A DNA stretch of 64,000 nt from Pseudomonas silvicola (GCF_026651855.1 NZ_CP093280.1:4814001-4878000), one strand, 5' to 3'. Counted from the stretch's first letter, positions 26,622 through 35,438 are shown. Numbers and translations: made by a program. Notes: generated from the sequence alone by a model not told the origin.

Positions 26622-28658
26622 TCAGAAGGTCGTACGCAGGCCCACTTCGATACTGCGTCCCGGTGCCGGGGCGATATCGCGCAGGATGGAGCTGGCGTAG
26701 CGTACCGTCTGGTTCGTCAGGTTCTCGCCCTTGACGAAGGCCAGCCACTGGCTCTGACCCACCTTGAACCGGTAGCCAGCGCTTGCACCCAGGGTGGTGT
26801 AGCCATCGGTGCCGGACTCGTTATCGGGCACGCGGTGCTGGGCGCTAGCGTGCTGCACGTCCACGCGCGCCTGCCACGCGTCCTTTTCCCACAGCAGGCC
26901 GCTGTTCAGGCGCAGCGGGGCGATACGCGGCAGGGCTTCGCCGTTATCCAGGTTCGTGGCGCGGGTGTAGTCACCCGACAGTTCCAGGGCCCACTTGCCG
27001 TAGGCATTCTCGCCAAGGGCCCAATGGTCCTGGGCCTCGACGCCGGCGAAGCGCGCGCGCACCCCCGAGTAGGTGTATTCGGGAATGCCGCCGGCGTCTG
27101 CCTCACCCTCGTCGTTGAGCGTGCGCCCGGTGCCCAGCAGGCCGATGTAATTGGAGAAGTGGCTGTAGAACACCCCGACGCTGCCGCGGTGCACACCGTT
27201 GTCGAAACGCAGCGCCAGGTCACTGGACACCGCCTTTTCCTTGGACAGGCTGGCGTCGCCCACCTCGTAGGTGCCGGTGGCCACGTGCGCGCCATTGGCA
27301 TACAGCTCGTAGAAGGTCGGCGCGCGTTCGGTGTAGGCCAGGGTGGCGGCCAGCGACCACACCGGCGTCAGGCTGTACACCACCCCCGAAGACAGGCTGC
27401 CGGCGGTGAAGTCGCTGTTTTTGTCGGCCGCTTCAAAGCGTTCGTTGCCCTGGGCATCGGGGGACACGCGGGTATGTTCCAGCCGCCCACCCAGGCTGAG
27501 CTTGAGGCGTTCGGTGGCTTGCCAGTCTTCGAGGATGAACAGAGCGGCCGCGTCGGTATCGGTCTGGGGCACGAACGCCTCTTCGCCCAGCGCCTGGAAC
27601 TGGCTGCGGTTGACCTGGGCGCCAATCACGCCTTCCAACGGGCCCAGGGGCTGATGGCGGCCCTCGACACGGGCCTCGTAGCCCTTGTTCTTGAACGTGG
27701 TGCCAACCTCTCCGTCCTCGATCTCGCTGTGCTTGTAGTCGGTGTAGCCAGCGTTGACCTTGACGGAGGTGAACGGCCCATCGAGGTCGCGGATCTGCGA
27801 AGCAAACCCGTAGTGCTCCTGCTGCATGCGGATGCGCACGTCGTCCTCGGCGGGCGATCCGTAGTTGGCGTCGTAGGTGCTGTAGGACAGGCCTGCATAG
27901 CCATGGTCCCAGGTATAGGAACCGCCGATGGCGCCACCGTCCTGGCGGCCGTCGCTGTTGGCCAGTCGGTGCTTGCCGCCATTGTCGTCGGCGTCTTCCG
28001 TGGCCCGCACACTGGCGCTGTGGGCGTAGCCGGGGATGCGCACGTCGTTGAAAGTACGAGCATTGGCGTCCAGGTGCAGGGCGAAGGTGCCATCGCCGGC
28101 TTCCAGTTTGCCAGCGCTGCTGCGCGTGGTGTCGGCGCCCCCGTAGCGCAGTTCACCGGCGCCATGGATACCCTCGATGGCTTCGGTGGGAATGCGGTTG
28201 TCGAGGGTGTTGACCACACCGCCGATGGCGCTGCCGCCGTACAGCAACGCCGCCGGGCCTCGAACAATTTCCACACGCTCGACGTTGACCGGGTCCAGCG
28301 GCACGGCATGGTCATAGGACAGTGACGAGGCATCCAGGGCGCCGACGCCGTTTTGCAGCAGGCGGATGCGGTCGCCATCCTGCCCTCGAATGATCGGCCG
28401 GCTGGCGCCGGGGCCGAAGTAGGAGGACGACACGCCAGGCTGGCCATTAAGGGTTTCACCCAGGCTGCCCTTTTGCGCCAGGGTCAGGGTGTCGCCCTCC
28501 AGCACGGTGCTGGGCGCAGCGAGCTGAGCATTGCCCAGGGGGTTGGCGGTGATGACCTGCGGTTGCAGCTCAAGCGCATGACTGGGAGCGGAGACGAACA
28601 GGGCAGCGGCGAGTGGGCTGAAGCGCAGGGGCAGGGGGGTACGGGAAAAGCGGTGCAT
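26622..28658 (-). CDS. znuD: ZnuD-like TonB-dependent zinc receptor
   Basis: A 678-aa outer-membrane receptor. It has a signal peptide (to about residue 28, SAPSHA/LEL), a plug with LNGQPGVSSSYFGPGASRP, IIRGQDGDRIRLLQNGVG and VEIVRGPAALLYGGSAIGG, then a barrel ending IEVGLRTTF with the terminal Phe. The plug matches the ZnuD/TonB zinc and cobalamin-type branch rather than siderophore receptors. A perfect Zur-type palindrome lies 32 bp before the ATG, which supports zinc uptake under zinc shortage. AAGG precedes the start. No obvious His-rich loop is seen. Confidence 0.85.
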   Translation of the reverse strand: MHRFSRTPLPLRFSPLAAALFVSAPSHALELQPQVITANPLGNAQLAAPSTVLEGDTLTLAQKGSLGETLNGQPGVSSSYFGPGASRPIIRGQDGDRIRLLQNGVGALDASSLSYDHAVPLDPVNVERVEIVRGPAALLYGGSAIGGVVNTLDNRIPTEAIEGIHGAGELRYGGADTTRSSAGKLEAGDGTFALHLDANARTFNDVRIPGYAHSASVRATEDADDNGGKHRLANSDGRQDGGAIGGSYTWDHGYAGLSYSTYDANYGSPAEDDVRIRMQQEHYGFASQIRDLDGPFTSVKVNAGYTDYKHSEIEDGEVGTTFKNKGYEARVEGRHQPLGPLEGVIGAQVNRSQFQALGEEAFVPQTDTDAAALFILEDWQATERLKLSLGGRLEHTRVSPDAQGNERFEAADKNSDFTAGSLSSGVVYSLTPVWSLAATLAYTERAPTFYELYANGAHVATGTYEVGDASLSKEKAVSSDLALRFDNGVHRGSVGVFYSHFSNYIGLLGTGRTLNDEGEADAGGIPEYTYSGVRARFAGVEAQDHWALGENAYGKWALELSGDYTRATNLDNGEALPRIAPLRLNSGLLWEKDAWQARVDVQHASAQHRVPDNESGTDGYTTLGASAGYRFKVGQSQWLAFVKGENLTNQTVRYASSILRDIAPAPGRSIEVGLRTTF

Positions 28659-28689
28659 CGTGCAAGCCTTAGTGAGTTGATTGATTAAG

Positions 28690-28708
28690 AATGTTATATC
28701 ATAACATT
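28690..28708 (-). promoter_or_regulatory. Zur-box palindrome upstream of the zinc receptor
   Basis: AATGTTAT-ATC-ATAACATT is a 19-bp perfect inverted repeat (8-bp arms, 3-bp centre). It matches the GTTATA/TATAAC Zur-box pattern of gammaproteobacteria and lies 32-50 bp before the receptor start. Confidence 0.8.
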
Positions 28709-28879
28709 AGTGAGGTGTTCATCTTTCTCTCGAGCGTGCTCCCCAGTACATGACGGGTTCATATAAGGAAGCGCTGTTGCCAGCCAAAGCAGTTGGTCGA
28801 ATAGCCGGTGCACGGGCGGTGAATGTGCGTTACTGGTGAAGCCATCGCATTGGCGATGGCTTCAAGGACTCAGGTGATC

Positions 28880-29998
28880 ATGCGCTTGTCTGCTTTCATT
28901 CTTGCCAACATCGAACCCATTGTTCAGGAGTGGGAAAATTTCGCCCGAACCCTGAGCACTGCAGCCAGCCCCTTGGACGCTGAAAACTTGCGGGACCACG
29001 CCGAACTGATGCTGCGCACCATCGCTACCGACCTGGACACCGAGCAAAGCCAACGCCAGCAGCGGGACAAGTCACGGGGTCGCGGGCCCCTGCAGGAAGG
29101 TACCGCGGCGCAGTCTCACGCCATCACCCGCTTGGTGGCCGGCTTTACCATCGACCAGGTGGCCGCTGAATTCCGCTCGCTGCGCGCCAGCGTGGTCAGT
29201 CACTGGATGGCGCACATCCAGGCCGGCGGGGCTTTTGACGTGCAGGACCTGATTCGCTTCAACGAAGCCATCGACCAGGCGCTGGCGGAGTCCATCGGCA
29301 GTTACACCACTGCGGTGCAGGCCTCGCGCACTATCTTCCTGGGCATTCTGGGACACGACCTGAGGGCCCCCTTGAGTGCGATTCTGCTGGGAGCGGACGT
29401 GTTGCTGCGCACGGATGACCTTGGCGCGCGCGCCACCAAGATCGCGTCGAAGATCTATGCCAGCGTGAAACGTGCCGGCCAGATCGTCGGTGACCTGCTG
29501 GACTTCACCCGCTCGCAGTTGGGCCCTGGCATACCTGTGACCAGGACTCACGTGGACCTCGCACCCGTGTGTACCCGCATCGTGGATGAAGCCCGCACCA
29601 TCTACCCGGAAGCGACCATTGTGTTCAGCGTTACCGGGTCCGCCTACGGACTGTTTGACGGCCCACGCCTTGAGCAGGTGTTTTCCAACCTGATCGGCAA
29701 CGCCGTGCAGCATGGCGAGCACCGTTCCCAGGTGACCGTGCACATGGACGGCGGTGGTGATGACGTCATGTTCAGCGTGCACAACACCGGGCAGCCGATA
29801 CCCGCTGAGGTCCTGCCACTTATCTTCAACCCCATGGGCCGCTATTCAACCCATGGCGCGGTGGAGCAGGGCCCCCATGCCAGCCTGGGGCTGGGGCTGT
29901 TCATTGCCGCGCAGATCGTGCGCGGCCATGAGGGGCGTATCGACGTGTATTCGGATGCCGAGTCGGGGACCCGGTTTCTGGTGCATCTGCCCCGGTAG
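28880..29998 (+). CDS. Sensor histidine kinase with RsbRD-like N-terminal domain
   Basis: A 372-aa kinase. Residues about 1-150 form a helical region like the RsbRD/RsbR N-terminal sensor (SAFILANIEPIVQEWENFAR, HAITRLVAGFTIDQVAAEFRSL). Next is the HisKA box FLGILGHDLRAPLSAIL (phospho-His at HDLRAP), then HATPase motifs LEQVFSNLIGNAVQH and LGLGLFIAAQIVRGHEG. There is no membrane segment and no receiver domain, so it is a cytosolic sensor needing an unlinked partner. The start 28880 is chosen at MRLSAFIL; AGGTG lies just upstream. It is convergent with vanB. Confidence 0.87.
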   Translation: MRLSAFILANIEPIVQEWENFARTLSTAASPLDAENLRDHAELMLRTIATDLDTEQSQRQQRDKSRGRGPLQEGTAAQSHAITRLVAGFTIDQVAAEFRSLRASVVSHWMAHIQAGGAFDVQDLIRFNEAIDQALAESIGSYTTAVQASRTIFLGILGHDLRAPLSAILLGADVLLRTDDLGARATKIASKIYASVKRAGQIVGDLLDFTRSQLGPGIPVTRTHVDLAPVCTRIVDEARTIYPEATIVFSVTGSAYGLFDGPRLEQVFSNLIGNAVQHGEHRSQVTVHMDGGGDDVMFSVHNTGQPIPAEVLPLIFNPMGRYSTHGAVEQGPHASLGLGLFIAAQIVRGHEGRIDVYSDAESGTRFLVHLPR

Positions 29999-30029
29999 GT
30001 GTACAGCGCCGGTCACACCGTCAGCCGTA

Positions 30030-30980
30030 TCACAAGTCCAGCACCAGTACCGCTGAACGCGCCCGGGAGCAGCACGGTGTGAACTGGTCGTTGGCGGCCT
30101 GTTCCGCTTCGGTGAGAAACAGGTCACGGTGCTCAGGCACACCCTCCAGCACCCGGGTCAGGCAGGTGCCGCACACACCTTGCTCGCAAGACACGGGAAT
30201 CTCTACCCCATGGCTTTCCAGCACCTGTACCACGGTCTTGTCCGCCGGGATCTGGAATGCCTGGCCGCTGCTGGCCAGCCGAACGGCGAAGCTGCCGTCG
30301 CCCGCGGTGTCTTGCGGCGCAGCGGCGAAGTATTCGCGGTGCAACTGGGCGTCGGACCAGCCTTGGGCCTTGGCGCTGTCCAACACATGCTGCATGAACC
30401 CGCCAGGCCCACACACGTACAGGTGCTGGCCAGGCTGAGGGTTGGCCAGTACCCGTGCCGCGTCGAGGGCCGAACTCGGCTCTTCATCGAAGTGCAGGTG
30501 TACCTGGGCTGCGAACGGCGAAGCCTCCAGTCGTTGGACAAACGCGGCGCGCTCGCGGGAACGTGCGCAGTAATGCAGCTCGAATTCGCCACCGCTCTGG
30601 GCCAGGTGTTCGGCCATGCTGAGGATCGGGGTGATGCCGATGCCACCTGCGAACAGCACACTGCGCCGGGCATCCGGTACCAGGCCGAAGAGGTTGCGGG
30701 GTTCGCTGATCATCAGCCGGGCGCCGCGCTGCACCTGGCCGTGGAGGGCCTGCGAGCCGCCCCGCGAGGCACTGTCCTTGAGCACGCCGATCACATAGCG
30801 GTGGCGCTCCTCGGGGTGGTTGCACAGTGAGTATTGGCGCACCAGCCCGCCGGGCAGGTGCACGTCGATATGGGCGCCAGCGCTGAACGCTGGCAGCGGC
30901 TGACCCTGGGCGCAGGTCAGCTCGTAGCTGCAGATGTCCAGGGCTTCGTCATTACGGGATGTCACCACGACTTCAATCAT
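30030..30980 (-). CDS. vanB: Vanillate O-demethylase reductase component
   Basis: A 316-aa class IA-type oxidoreductase. It has an FMN-binding domain (RQYSLCNHP), an NADH-binding domain ([27 protein letters not shown]), and a C-terminal plant-type [2Fe-2S] ferredoxin with CEQGVCGTC and a later Cys in TPCC. It passes electrons from NADH to VanA. It follows vanA by 59 bp in the same direction. It is the only Rieske reductase gene in the window, although three Rieske oxygenases are encoded. Confidence 0.93.
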   Translation of the reverse strand: MIEVVVTSRNDEALDICSYELTCAQGQPLPAFSAGAHIDVHLPGGLVRQYSLCNHPEERHRYVIGVLKDSASRGGSQALHGQVQRGARLMISEPRNLFGLVPDARRSVLFAGGIGITPILSMAEHLAQSGGEFELHYCARSRERAAFVQRLEASPFAAQVHLHFDEEPSSALDAARVLANPQPGQHLYVCGPGGFMQHVLDSAKAQGWSDAQLHREYFAAAPQDTAGDGSFAVRLASSGQAFQIPADKTVVQVLESHGVEIPVSCEQGVCGTCLTRVLEGVPEHRDLFLTEAEQAANDQFTPCCSRARSAVLVLDL

Positions 30981-31039
30981 GTCGCACCTTCACATGACGG
31001 CCACCGTGGGGTGGCCGTGTCCAGGAGGAAAGAAAAGCG

Positions 31040-32098
31040 TTACTGGGCGCTGGCGATCAGGTCGGCGGCCGGCGCGCGTTCAGCGGCGATCAGCCGTTCC
31101 AGCACTTTGCGCGACTGCACCCCCCCGGCGTCGATGTTGAGCTTGAGCAGGTTGCGCTGGGGGTTGGCCAGCAGGTTGTGCTGCTGTCGCTCGAGCATCT
31201 CCAGGTCTTCGCTGAAGATCTTGCCCTGGCCTTCGCGGATACTGGCGGTCAGTGCCTGGTCCTTTGGGTTGAAGTTGCGCGCCATGCCCCAGAAATACCA
31301 GATGGAGGTATCGGTTTCCGGGGTGATGAAATCCACCACGATGCTCGACGCCTTGTGCTGGGCGTCAGCGTGGTAGCCGCCTTTGCCGGCATGGGCCACG
31401 CCGACCTCGATCAGCACATGGCTGGGCGGGGTGAAACGGCAGATCTGCCAGCGGTCCACCGGGACGTCATCGGCCAGGTCATTGCCCCGCAGGGCCATCT
31501 GCCAGAAGGGCGGCGGCATGATGTTTTCCATGTGCCGGGCAGTCACCACTTCGTCGCCGTGCACGGTGGTGACGGGTGGCGCTTCATCGATTTCCTTCTG
31601 GCCGATGCTGGAAGCGTGCACGTAGGTTTCGTGGGTCAGGTCCATGAGGTTGTCGATCATCAGGCGGTAGTCGCAACCGATGTGGAACAGTCCGCCGCCG
31701 TACGCCCATTCATCGCTGACGGCCCATTCCAGGTGGTGGATCAGGGCAGGGTCGGCCTTGTCCTGCTCGCCCGGCCATACCCAGATGAAGCCGTAGCGCT
31801 CCACCACGGCATAGGTCTTGTTGCACGGAAAGCCGCGCACGCGCTGGCCGGGCATGGACTGCACCTTGCCGTCCGCGCCCATGGCCAAGCCGTGATAGCC
31901 GCAGACCAGTTGGCCGTCCTCGACGTAGCCCAGCGACAGCGGCGCACCCCGGTGCGGGCAGAAGTTTTCGACTGCGGCGACACGGCCTTCGGCACCGCGG
32001 TAGAAGGCGATCTGTTCGCCGCAGATTTGCCGGCCCAGGGGTTTTTCAGCGATCTCATCAGGGGTACAGGCGACGTACCAGGTGTTCTTCGGGTACAT
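31040..32098 (-). CDS. vanA: Vanillate O-demethylase oxygenase subunit
   Basis: A 352-aa Rieske non-heme iron oxygenase that demethylates vanillate to protocatechuate and formaldehyde. The N-terminus (MYPKNTWYVACTPDEIAEKP) and much of the protein match pseudomonad VanA as recalled. The Rieske cluster site is CPHRG ... CGYHG, and the mononuclear iron site is in NLMDLTHETYVH. It is first in a vanAB operon. Two operator-like palindromes lie in the upstream 100 bp. No vanR gene is adjacent. Confidence 0.95.
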   Translation of the reverse strand: MYPKNTWYVACTPDEIAEKPLGRQICGEQIAFYRGAEGRVAAVENFCPHRGAPLSLGYVEDGQLVCGYHGLAMGADGKVQSMPGQRVRGFPCNKTYAVVERYGFIWVWPGEQDKADPALIHHLEWAVSDEWAYGGGLFHIGCDYRLMIDNLMDLTHETYVHASSIGQKEIDEAPPVTTVHGDEVVTARHMENIMPPPFWQMALRGNDLADDVPVDRWQICRFTPPSHVLIEVGVAHAGKGGYHADAQHKASSIVVDFITPETDTSIWYFWGMARNFNPKDQALTASIREGQGKIFSEDLEMLERQQHNLLANPQRNLLKLNIDAGGVQSRKVLERLIAAERAPAADLIASAQ

Positions 32099-32122
32099 GG
32101 TGGTTCTCCATTGTGTTTGTTC

Positions 32123-32136
32123 TTATGGATCCATAA
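32123..32136 (-). promoter_or_regulatory. Operator-like palindrome near vanA
   Basis: TTATGGATCCATAA is a perfect 14-bp palindrome, 25-38 bp before the vanA ATG. The core ATGGATCCAT resembles the VanR operator core TGGATCCA known from Caulobacter. Binding by a VanR-type repressor is inferred. Confidence 0.6.
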
Positions 32137-32186
32137 GGCATCAAAAATCGCCTTCTCGTCAATATTTATTGATTTTTATGATGTCT

Positions 32187-32196
32187 ATGGATCCAT
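32187..32196 (-). promoter_or_regulatory. Second operator-like palindrome upstream of vanA
   Basis: ATGGATCCAT occurs a second time with identical core, centred 62 bp from the first (about six helical turns). Two same-face sites suit cooperative repressor binding. Confidence 0.55.
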
Positions 32197-32359
32197 GGAT
32201 AGCAATGGCCTGTGGCGTTTGTACCCGGCGCGAGAGCGCGGTTTCGTGCAGGCCAAGCCCCAGCACCGCCGCCGTACAGCCGGCTTCTTCTTTCGCCTAA
32301 ACGTCTTTCCCATCCACCTGCCGCCATTGCGCAGACGCCGCGCCGACATCCCGCTGAAC

Positions 32360-32442
32360 TGACCCCCAAAAGTTGGACAGTGCTCGGCTAGGCCGATTTT
32401 CGCTGAGTCCTGTATTCCACAGGACTCTTGCCGCCACCCATG
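32360..32442 (-). mobile_element. IS3-family remnant (terminal inverted repeat plus end of transposase)
   Basis: The plus strand has TGACCCCCAAAAGTTGGACA, a typical IS3-group end, at 32360-32379. On the minus strand the last codons of an orfB transposase (KSPVEYRTQRKSA, stop at 32388) run into it. Homology ends at about 32442, with no second end or start of the gene. It is a short scar between vanA and the XRE gene. Confidence 0.65.
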
Positions 32443-32519
32443 CAGCCTGTTTATTCAACATGTTGACATATAATCTAGTATAATGGATGTCCCCGAATCC
32501 CTCTTCCACGGCACCGCCC

Positions 32520-33086
32520 ATGGACATCAATACCCGTATCGCGAACCGCCTCAGTACCCTGCGCAAATCCCGACAGTTGTCCCTTGAGGCCCTGGCGGAG
32601 AAATGCGCCGTCAGCCGCTCGATGATTTCACTGATCGAACGCGGCCAGAGCAGCCCCACCGCGGTGGTCCTGGAAAAACTGGCCACCGGCCTGGGCGTGC
32701 CCCTGGCGGCGTTGTTCGAGGCGCCGGCCCAGGAGCCCGGGCACTTGCTGCGGGCGGGCGATCAATTGCAATGGCGCGACCCGCAGTCGGGTTATATCCG
32801 CCGCAACGTCTCACCCAGCGGTGCGCAGTCCGCTGTTCAGGTGGTCGAGGTGCACTTCCCGGCGGGCGCATCGGTGGCCTATGAGACGTCTTCGCGCGAC
32901 GCTCGGGTCGACCAACAGGTATGGATGCTGGCGGGGCGCATGGACATTCATGTCGGCGAGCAGGCCTATGCACTCGAGATTGGCGATTGCCTGGCCTTTC
33001 AGCTGGACCGCCCCATCCGCTTTCACAACCCGCACGATGAGCCGGCTCGCTATGCCGTGATCATCGTCACCGATGCTTACCGCTAA
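32520..33086 (+). CDS. XRE-family regulator with C-terminal cupin
   Basis: A 188-aa regulator. The XRE HTH is at about residues 8-62 (LRKSRQLSLEALAEKCAVSR, MISLIERGQSSPT), and a cupin sensor domain at about 105-185 (VVEVHFPAGASVAYE, WMLAGRMDIHVGEQAYAL, DRPIRFHNPHDEPARYAVI). It starts at MDINTRIANRL; two short in-frame starts upstream exist. It is followed after 12 bp by a GNAT gene, a pairing seen where the regulator controls an acetyltransferase. The upstream 60 bp are AT-rich with TTGACA and two TATAAT copies. Confidence 0.9.
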   Translation: MDINTRIANRLSTLRKSRQLSLEALAEKCAVSRSMISLIERGQSSPTAVVLEKLATGLGVPLAALFEAPAQEPGHLLRAGDQLQWRDPQSGYIRRNVSPSGAQSAVQVVEVHFPAGASVAYETSSRDARVDQQVWMLAGRMDIHVGEQAYALEIGDCLAFQLDRPIRFHNPHDEPARYAVIIVTDAYR

Positions 33087-33098
33087 GGACAGTCAACC

Positions 33099-33623
33099 AT
33101 GCACATCAAACGCCTCACCCAACTCGACGACGCCGTCTGCACCCAACTCGCCGATATCCTTGTCGACTGTGTCGAAGGCGGCGCTTCGGTGAGCTTCATG
33201 CTGCCCCTGTCACCCGCCCGTGCGCAGGCCTTCTGGCAAGGCTTGCGCGCCAGTATCGAGGCGGGCGAGCGGGTGCTGCTGGTGGCTCAGGATGAACAAG
33301 GGCAACTGCTGGGCACTGTGCAATTGGTACTGGCCCAGCCTGAGAACCAACCCCACCGCGCCGATATCGCCAAATTGCTGGTGCACCGCCGCGGCCGTCG
33401 GCTAGGTGCAGGGCGTGCCCTGATGGAAGCGGCCGAACGGGAAGCGGCCGAGGCGGGCAAGAGCGTGCTGGTGCTGGATACCGCCTCGGGCAGCGATGCC
33501 GAGCGCCTCTACCAGAGGCTGGGCTGGCAGGCGGCAGGGCAGATTCCGGCGTATGCATTGTGGCCGGCGGGCGGGTTGTGCGCGACCACGGTGTTCTACA
33601 AGTTCGTGGGAGGCTTTCAGTAA
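33099..33623 (+). CDS. GNAT-family N-acetyltransferase
   Basis: A 174-aa acetyltransferase. The acetyl-CoA site is RRGRRLGAGRALMEAAEREA (motif A, R/Q-x-x-G-x-G/A variant), with LLGTVQLVLAQPENQPHRAD before it and ASGSDAERLYQRLGWQAAGQIP as the last motif. AAGGAC sits 8 bases upstream. It is the second gene of the XRE-cupin operon with a 12-bp gap, so the two are very likely co-expressed. The substrate is unknown; drug or amine acetylation is typical. Confidence 0.9.
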   Translation: MHIKRLTQLDDAVCTQLADILVDCVEGGASVSFMLPLSPARAQAFWQGLRASIEAGERVLLVAQDEQGQLLGTVQLVLAQPENQPHRADIAKLLVHRRGRRLGAGRALMEAAEREAAEAGKSVLVLDTASGSDAERLYQRLGWQAAGQIPAYALWPAGGLCATTVFYKFVGGFQ

Positions 33624-33762
33624 CCCGTGGTATCAGCCCTCGGCAGGGGGCAGTGTTCCCGGGCGTCCTTGAGCGTGTGTTCAACCGCCACCAGCCCGGT
33701 ATGGCTTTTCTGGTACCGTGCGTGGGGATGCTCGAATCAGGCGGCAACAAAGGAGTGCCAGG

Positions 33763-34524
33763 ATGACGAAGAAATTCATGATGAACCACGAATGCCCGTC
33801 GCCCGCCGCGGCGCTAGCCATTGCCGAAGCCGTTCTGCGCACTCGTTACCCCGACGCTTCTTTTGCGTTCGTGGCCGGTTCGATCATGCGGGGGCAGGGC
33901 ACATACCTTTCGGATATCGACCTTGTGGTCGTATACGCCCATCTGCAAGCAGCACGCCGCGAGTCATTCGTGGTCCAGGGGGTGCCGGTGGAGGCGTTCG
34001 TTCATGACCTGCGGACGCTGGCGTGGTTCGTCGATGCCGACGTTGACCGTGGGCGGCCCAGCCTGCTCAATATGGTTGCCGAGGGGGTCGCCATTGGGGA
34101 GGGCGCGCAGCAGGCCGAGCCGTTGCGCCGCGAGGTTGTACAACGGCTGGCCGATGGGCCGCCGCCCATGACGTCAGCAGCCTTGAACCTGCTGCGCTAC
34201 GAAATCACCGACGCGGTGGACGACCTGCGCGGCCAGCGGTCGGACGCCGAGAAGATGGCCATTGGCGCCATGCTGCACCCCAGGCTGGTAGAGGTGGCGT
34301 TGCGTGGCCGGGGCCGGTGGTATGGCACCGGCAAATGGGCACCGCGGCTTTTGGCGCAGATAGATCCGGCGCTGGCGGAGCGTTTTGACCGCGCGTTCCG
34401 AGGGTTGTTTGTGTCGGGGGCCGCAGCGCCCGTTATTCAATTGGCCGAGGAGGAATTGGCGCCCCATGGTGGTTTGTTGTTCGATGGCGACTGCCGCGTC
34501 GCACCAGTCGAGTGGCGAACCTGA
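33763..34524 (+). CDS. Nucleotidyltransferase-domain protein
   Basis: A 253-aa protein with an NTP_transf_2-like site: FAFVAGSIMRGQGTYLSDIDL carries the GS motif and the DxD metal pair, and VEAFVHDL follows. The rest is helical. The start at MTKKFMMNHE has AAGGAG about 8 bases upstream. The protein resembles stand-alone nucleotidyltransferases used by some adenylyltransferases and antibiotic-modifying enzymes, but no antitoxin-like partner (HEPN gene) is adjacent. The role is unknown. Confidence 0.75.
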   Translation: MTKKFMMNHECPSPAAALAIAEAVLRTRYPDASFAFVAGSIMRGQGTYLSDIDLVVVYAHLQAARRESFVVQGVPVEAFVHDLRTLAWFVDADVDRGRPSLLNMVAEGVAIGEGAQQAEPLRREVVQRLADGPPPMTSAALNLLRYEITDAVDDLRGQRSDAEKMAIGAMLHPRLVEVALRGRGRWYGTGKWAPRLLAQIDPALAERFDRAFRGLFVSGAAAPVIQLAEEELAPHGGLLFDGDCRVAPVEWRT

Positions 34525-34602
34525 CAGGGCCTGTTGCCCCGTTCTGCCTGTAGCGTGAGCATAAGGCACACCGCGCCTGCCGCCCGCGCGGCCTCACGGC
34601 TG

Positions 34603-35274
34603 CTACACGCCTTGCGCAGCGTCCGGGCTTGGCTTGGCGACCCCCAGCCCACGCAGCAACAGGTCGGTCAGGAACCGCGAATACTGCTGCGCCAGTGCTT
34701 CATCGCTGCTCTCGGTGAAGAGCACATCGAACAAGGGCTGGGCCGTGGCGAAGAACGTGCAGGCCCCGACCAGCGCGACGTGCAGCATCCGCGCGTCTAT
34801 GTCCGGCAAGCCGGGAACGGGCGGCCTGGCCTGCAGCAGCGCCTCGCTCAGGGCCACACCGCGCTGGGCGATGGTGTCCAGCGCCTCGCCGGTCTGCGGG
34901 TCCTGGCCCTGGTAAATCTCGCGCAGCACCAGTTGCACGAAATGCGGGTTTTGCCGGCCGATGTCGATGATCAGGCGAATACGCCGGTAGAGCATCTTCT
35001 CGACGTCCTGGCCATCCTCGGGTGCCTGGCTGCCCAGTTGCGTCACGTCCAGCAGTTGCAGGGTGGCGGCGCGCAGCAGACCGTCCTTGCCGCCGAAGTA
35101 ATAGCGGATCAGCGCGGGGTCGACGTTTACCTGCCGTGCGATGTCCTGCAAGGTCAGGTCGGTGGGCGAGCAGGTGCGCAACAGGCCCAGGGTGGCGTCG
35201 ATCAGCCCTTCGCGGCCAATGGCGACCTTGTGGGCGGGGCGCCCGCGTTTTTTCTTTTCGGTTGGAATGTCCAT
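34603..35274 (-). CDS. TetR-family repressor of the aromatic cluster
   Basis: A 223-aa TetR regulator. It has a basic start (KKKRGRPAHK), an HTH with LTLQDIARQVNVDPALIRYYF, and a helical ligand domain. It is divergent from the FAD monooxygenase gene across 215 bp that hold two perfect inverted repeats. The length and basic leader fit the AcrR-like group. No clear ribosome site is seen before ATG 35274. It is likely a local repressor responding to the pathway substrate. Confidence 0.9.
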   Translation of the reverse strand: MDIPTEKKKRGRPAHKVAIGREGLIDATLGLLRTCSPTDLTLQDIARQVNVDPALIRYYFGGKDGLLRAATLQLLDVTQLGSQAPEDGQDVEKMLYRRIRLIIDIGRQNPHFVQLVLREIYQGQDPQTGEALDTIAQRGVALSEALLQARPPVPGLPDIDARMLHVALVGACTFFATAQPLFDVLFTESSDEALAQQYSRFLTDLLLRGLGVAKPSPDAAQGV

Positions 35275-35328
35275 GGCCAGGGATCATACCTTGAGGAAAC
35301 ACCAATTTGGGTAGGCCGGTGACAATTT

Positions 35329-35346
35329 GCTGCACCCTGGTGCAGC
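35329..35346. promoter_or_regulatory. Inverted repeat in the TetR/monooxygenase intergenic region
   Basis: GCTGCACC-CT-GGTGCAGC is perfect, with 8-bp arms and a 2-bp centre. It lies 55-72 bp from the TetR start codon, so autoregulation is plausible. Confidence 0.5.
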
Positions 35347-35412
35347 CGGTTGAACACGCCCCCGTGTTTCGTTAGTGGCACAGGTTAACCCGTTGAATTT
35401 AAACGCCTTTCA

Positions 35413-35438
35413 ATTAATTCCTTTTTAAAGGAATTAAT
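35413..35438. promoter_or_regulatory. 26-bp perfect palindrome upstream of the FAD monooxygenase
   Basis: The arm ATTAATTCCTTT and its exact complement are separated by TT. It is 52 bp before the monooxygenase ATG at 35490. It is the best operator candidate for the divergent TetR gene. Confidence 0.6.

Noticed and set aside
32463-32484. A canonical sigma-70 promoter from TTGACA (32463) to TATAAT (32479)
   Set aside because: The spacing is only 10 bp, well short of 16-18 bp. It is noted as AT-rich context only.
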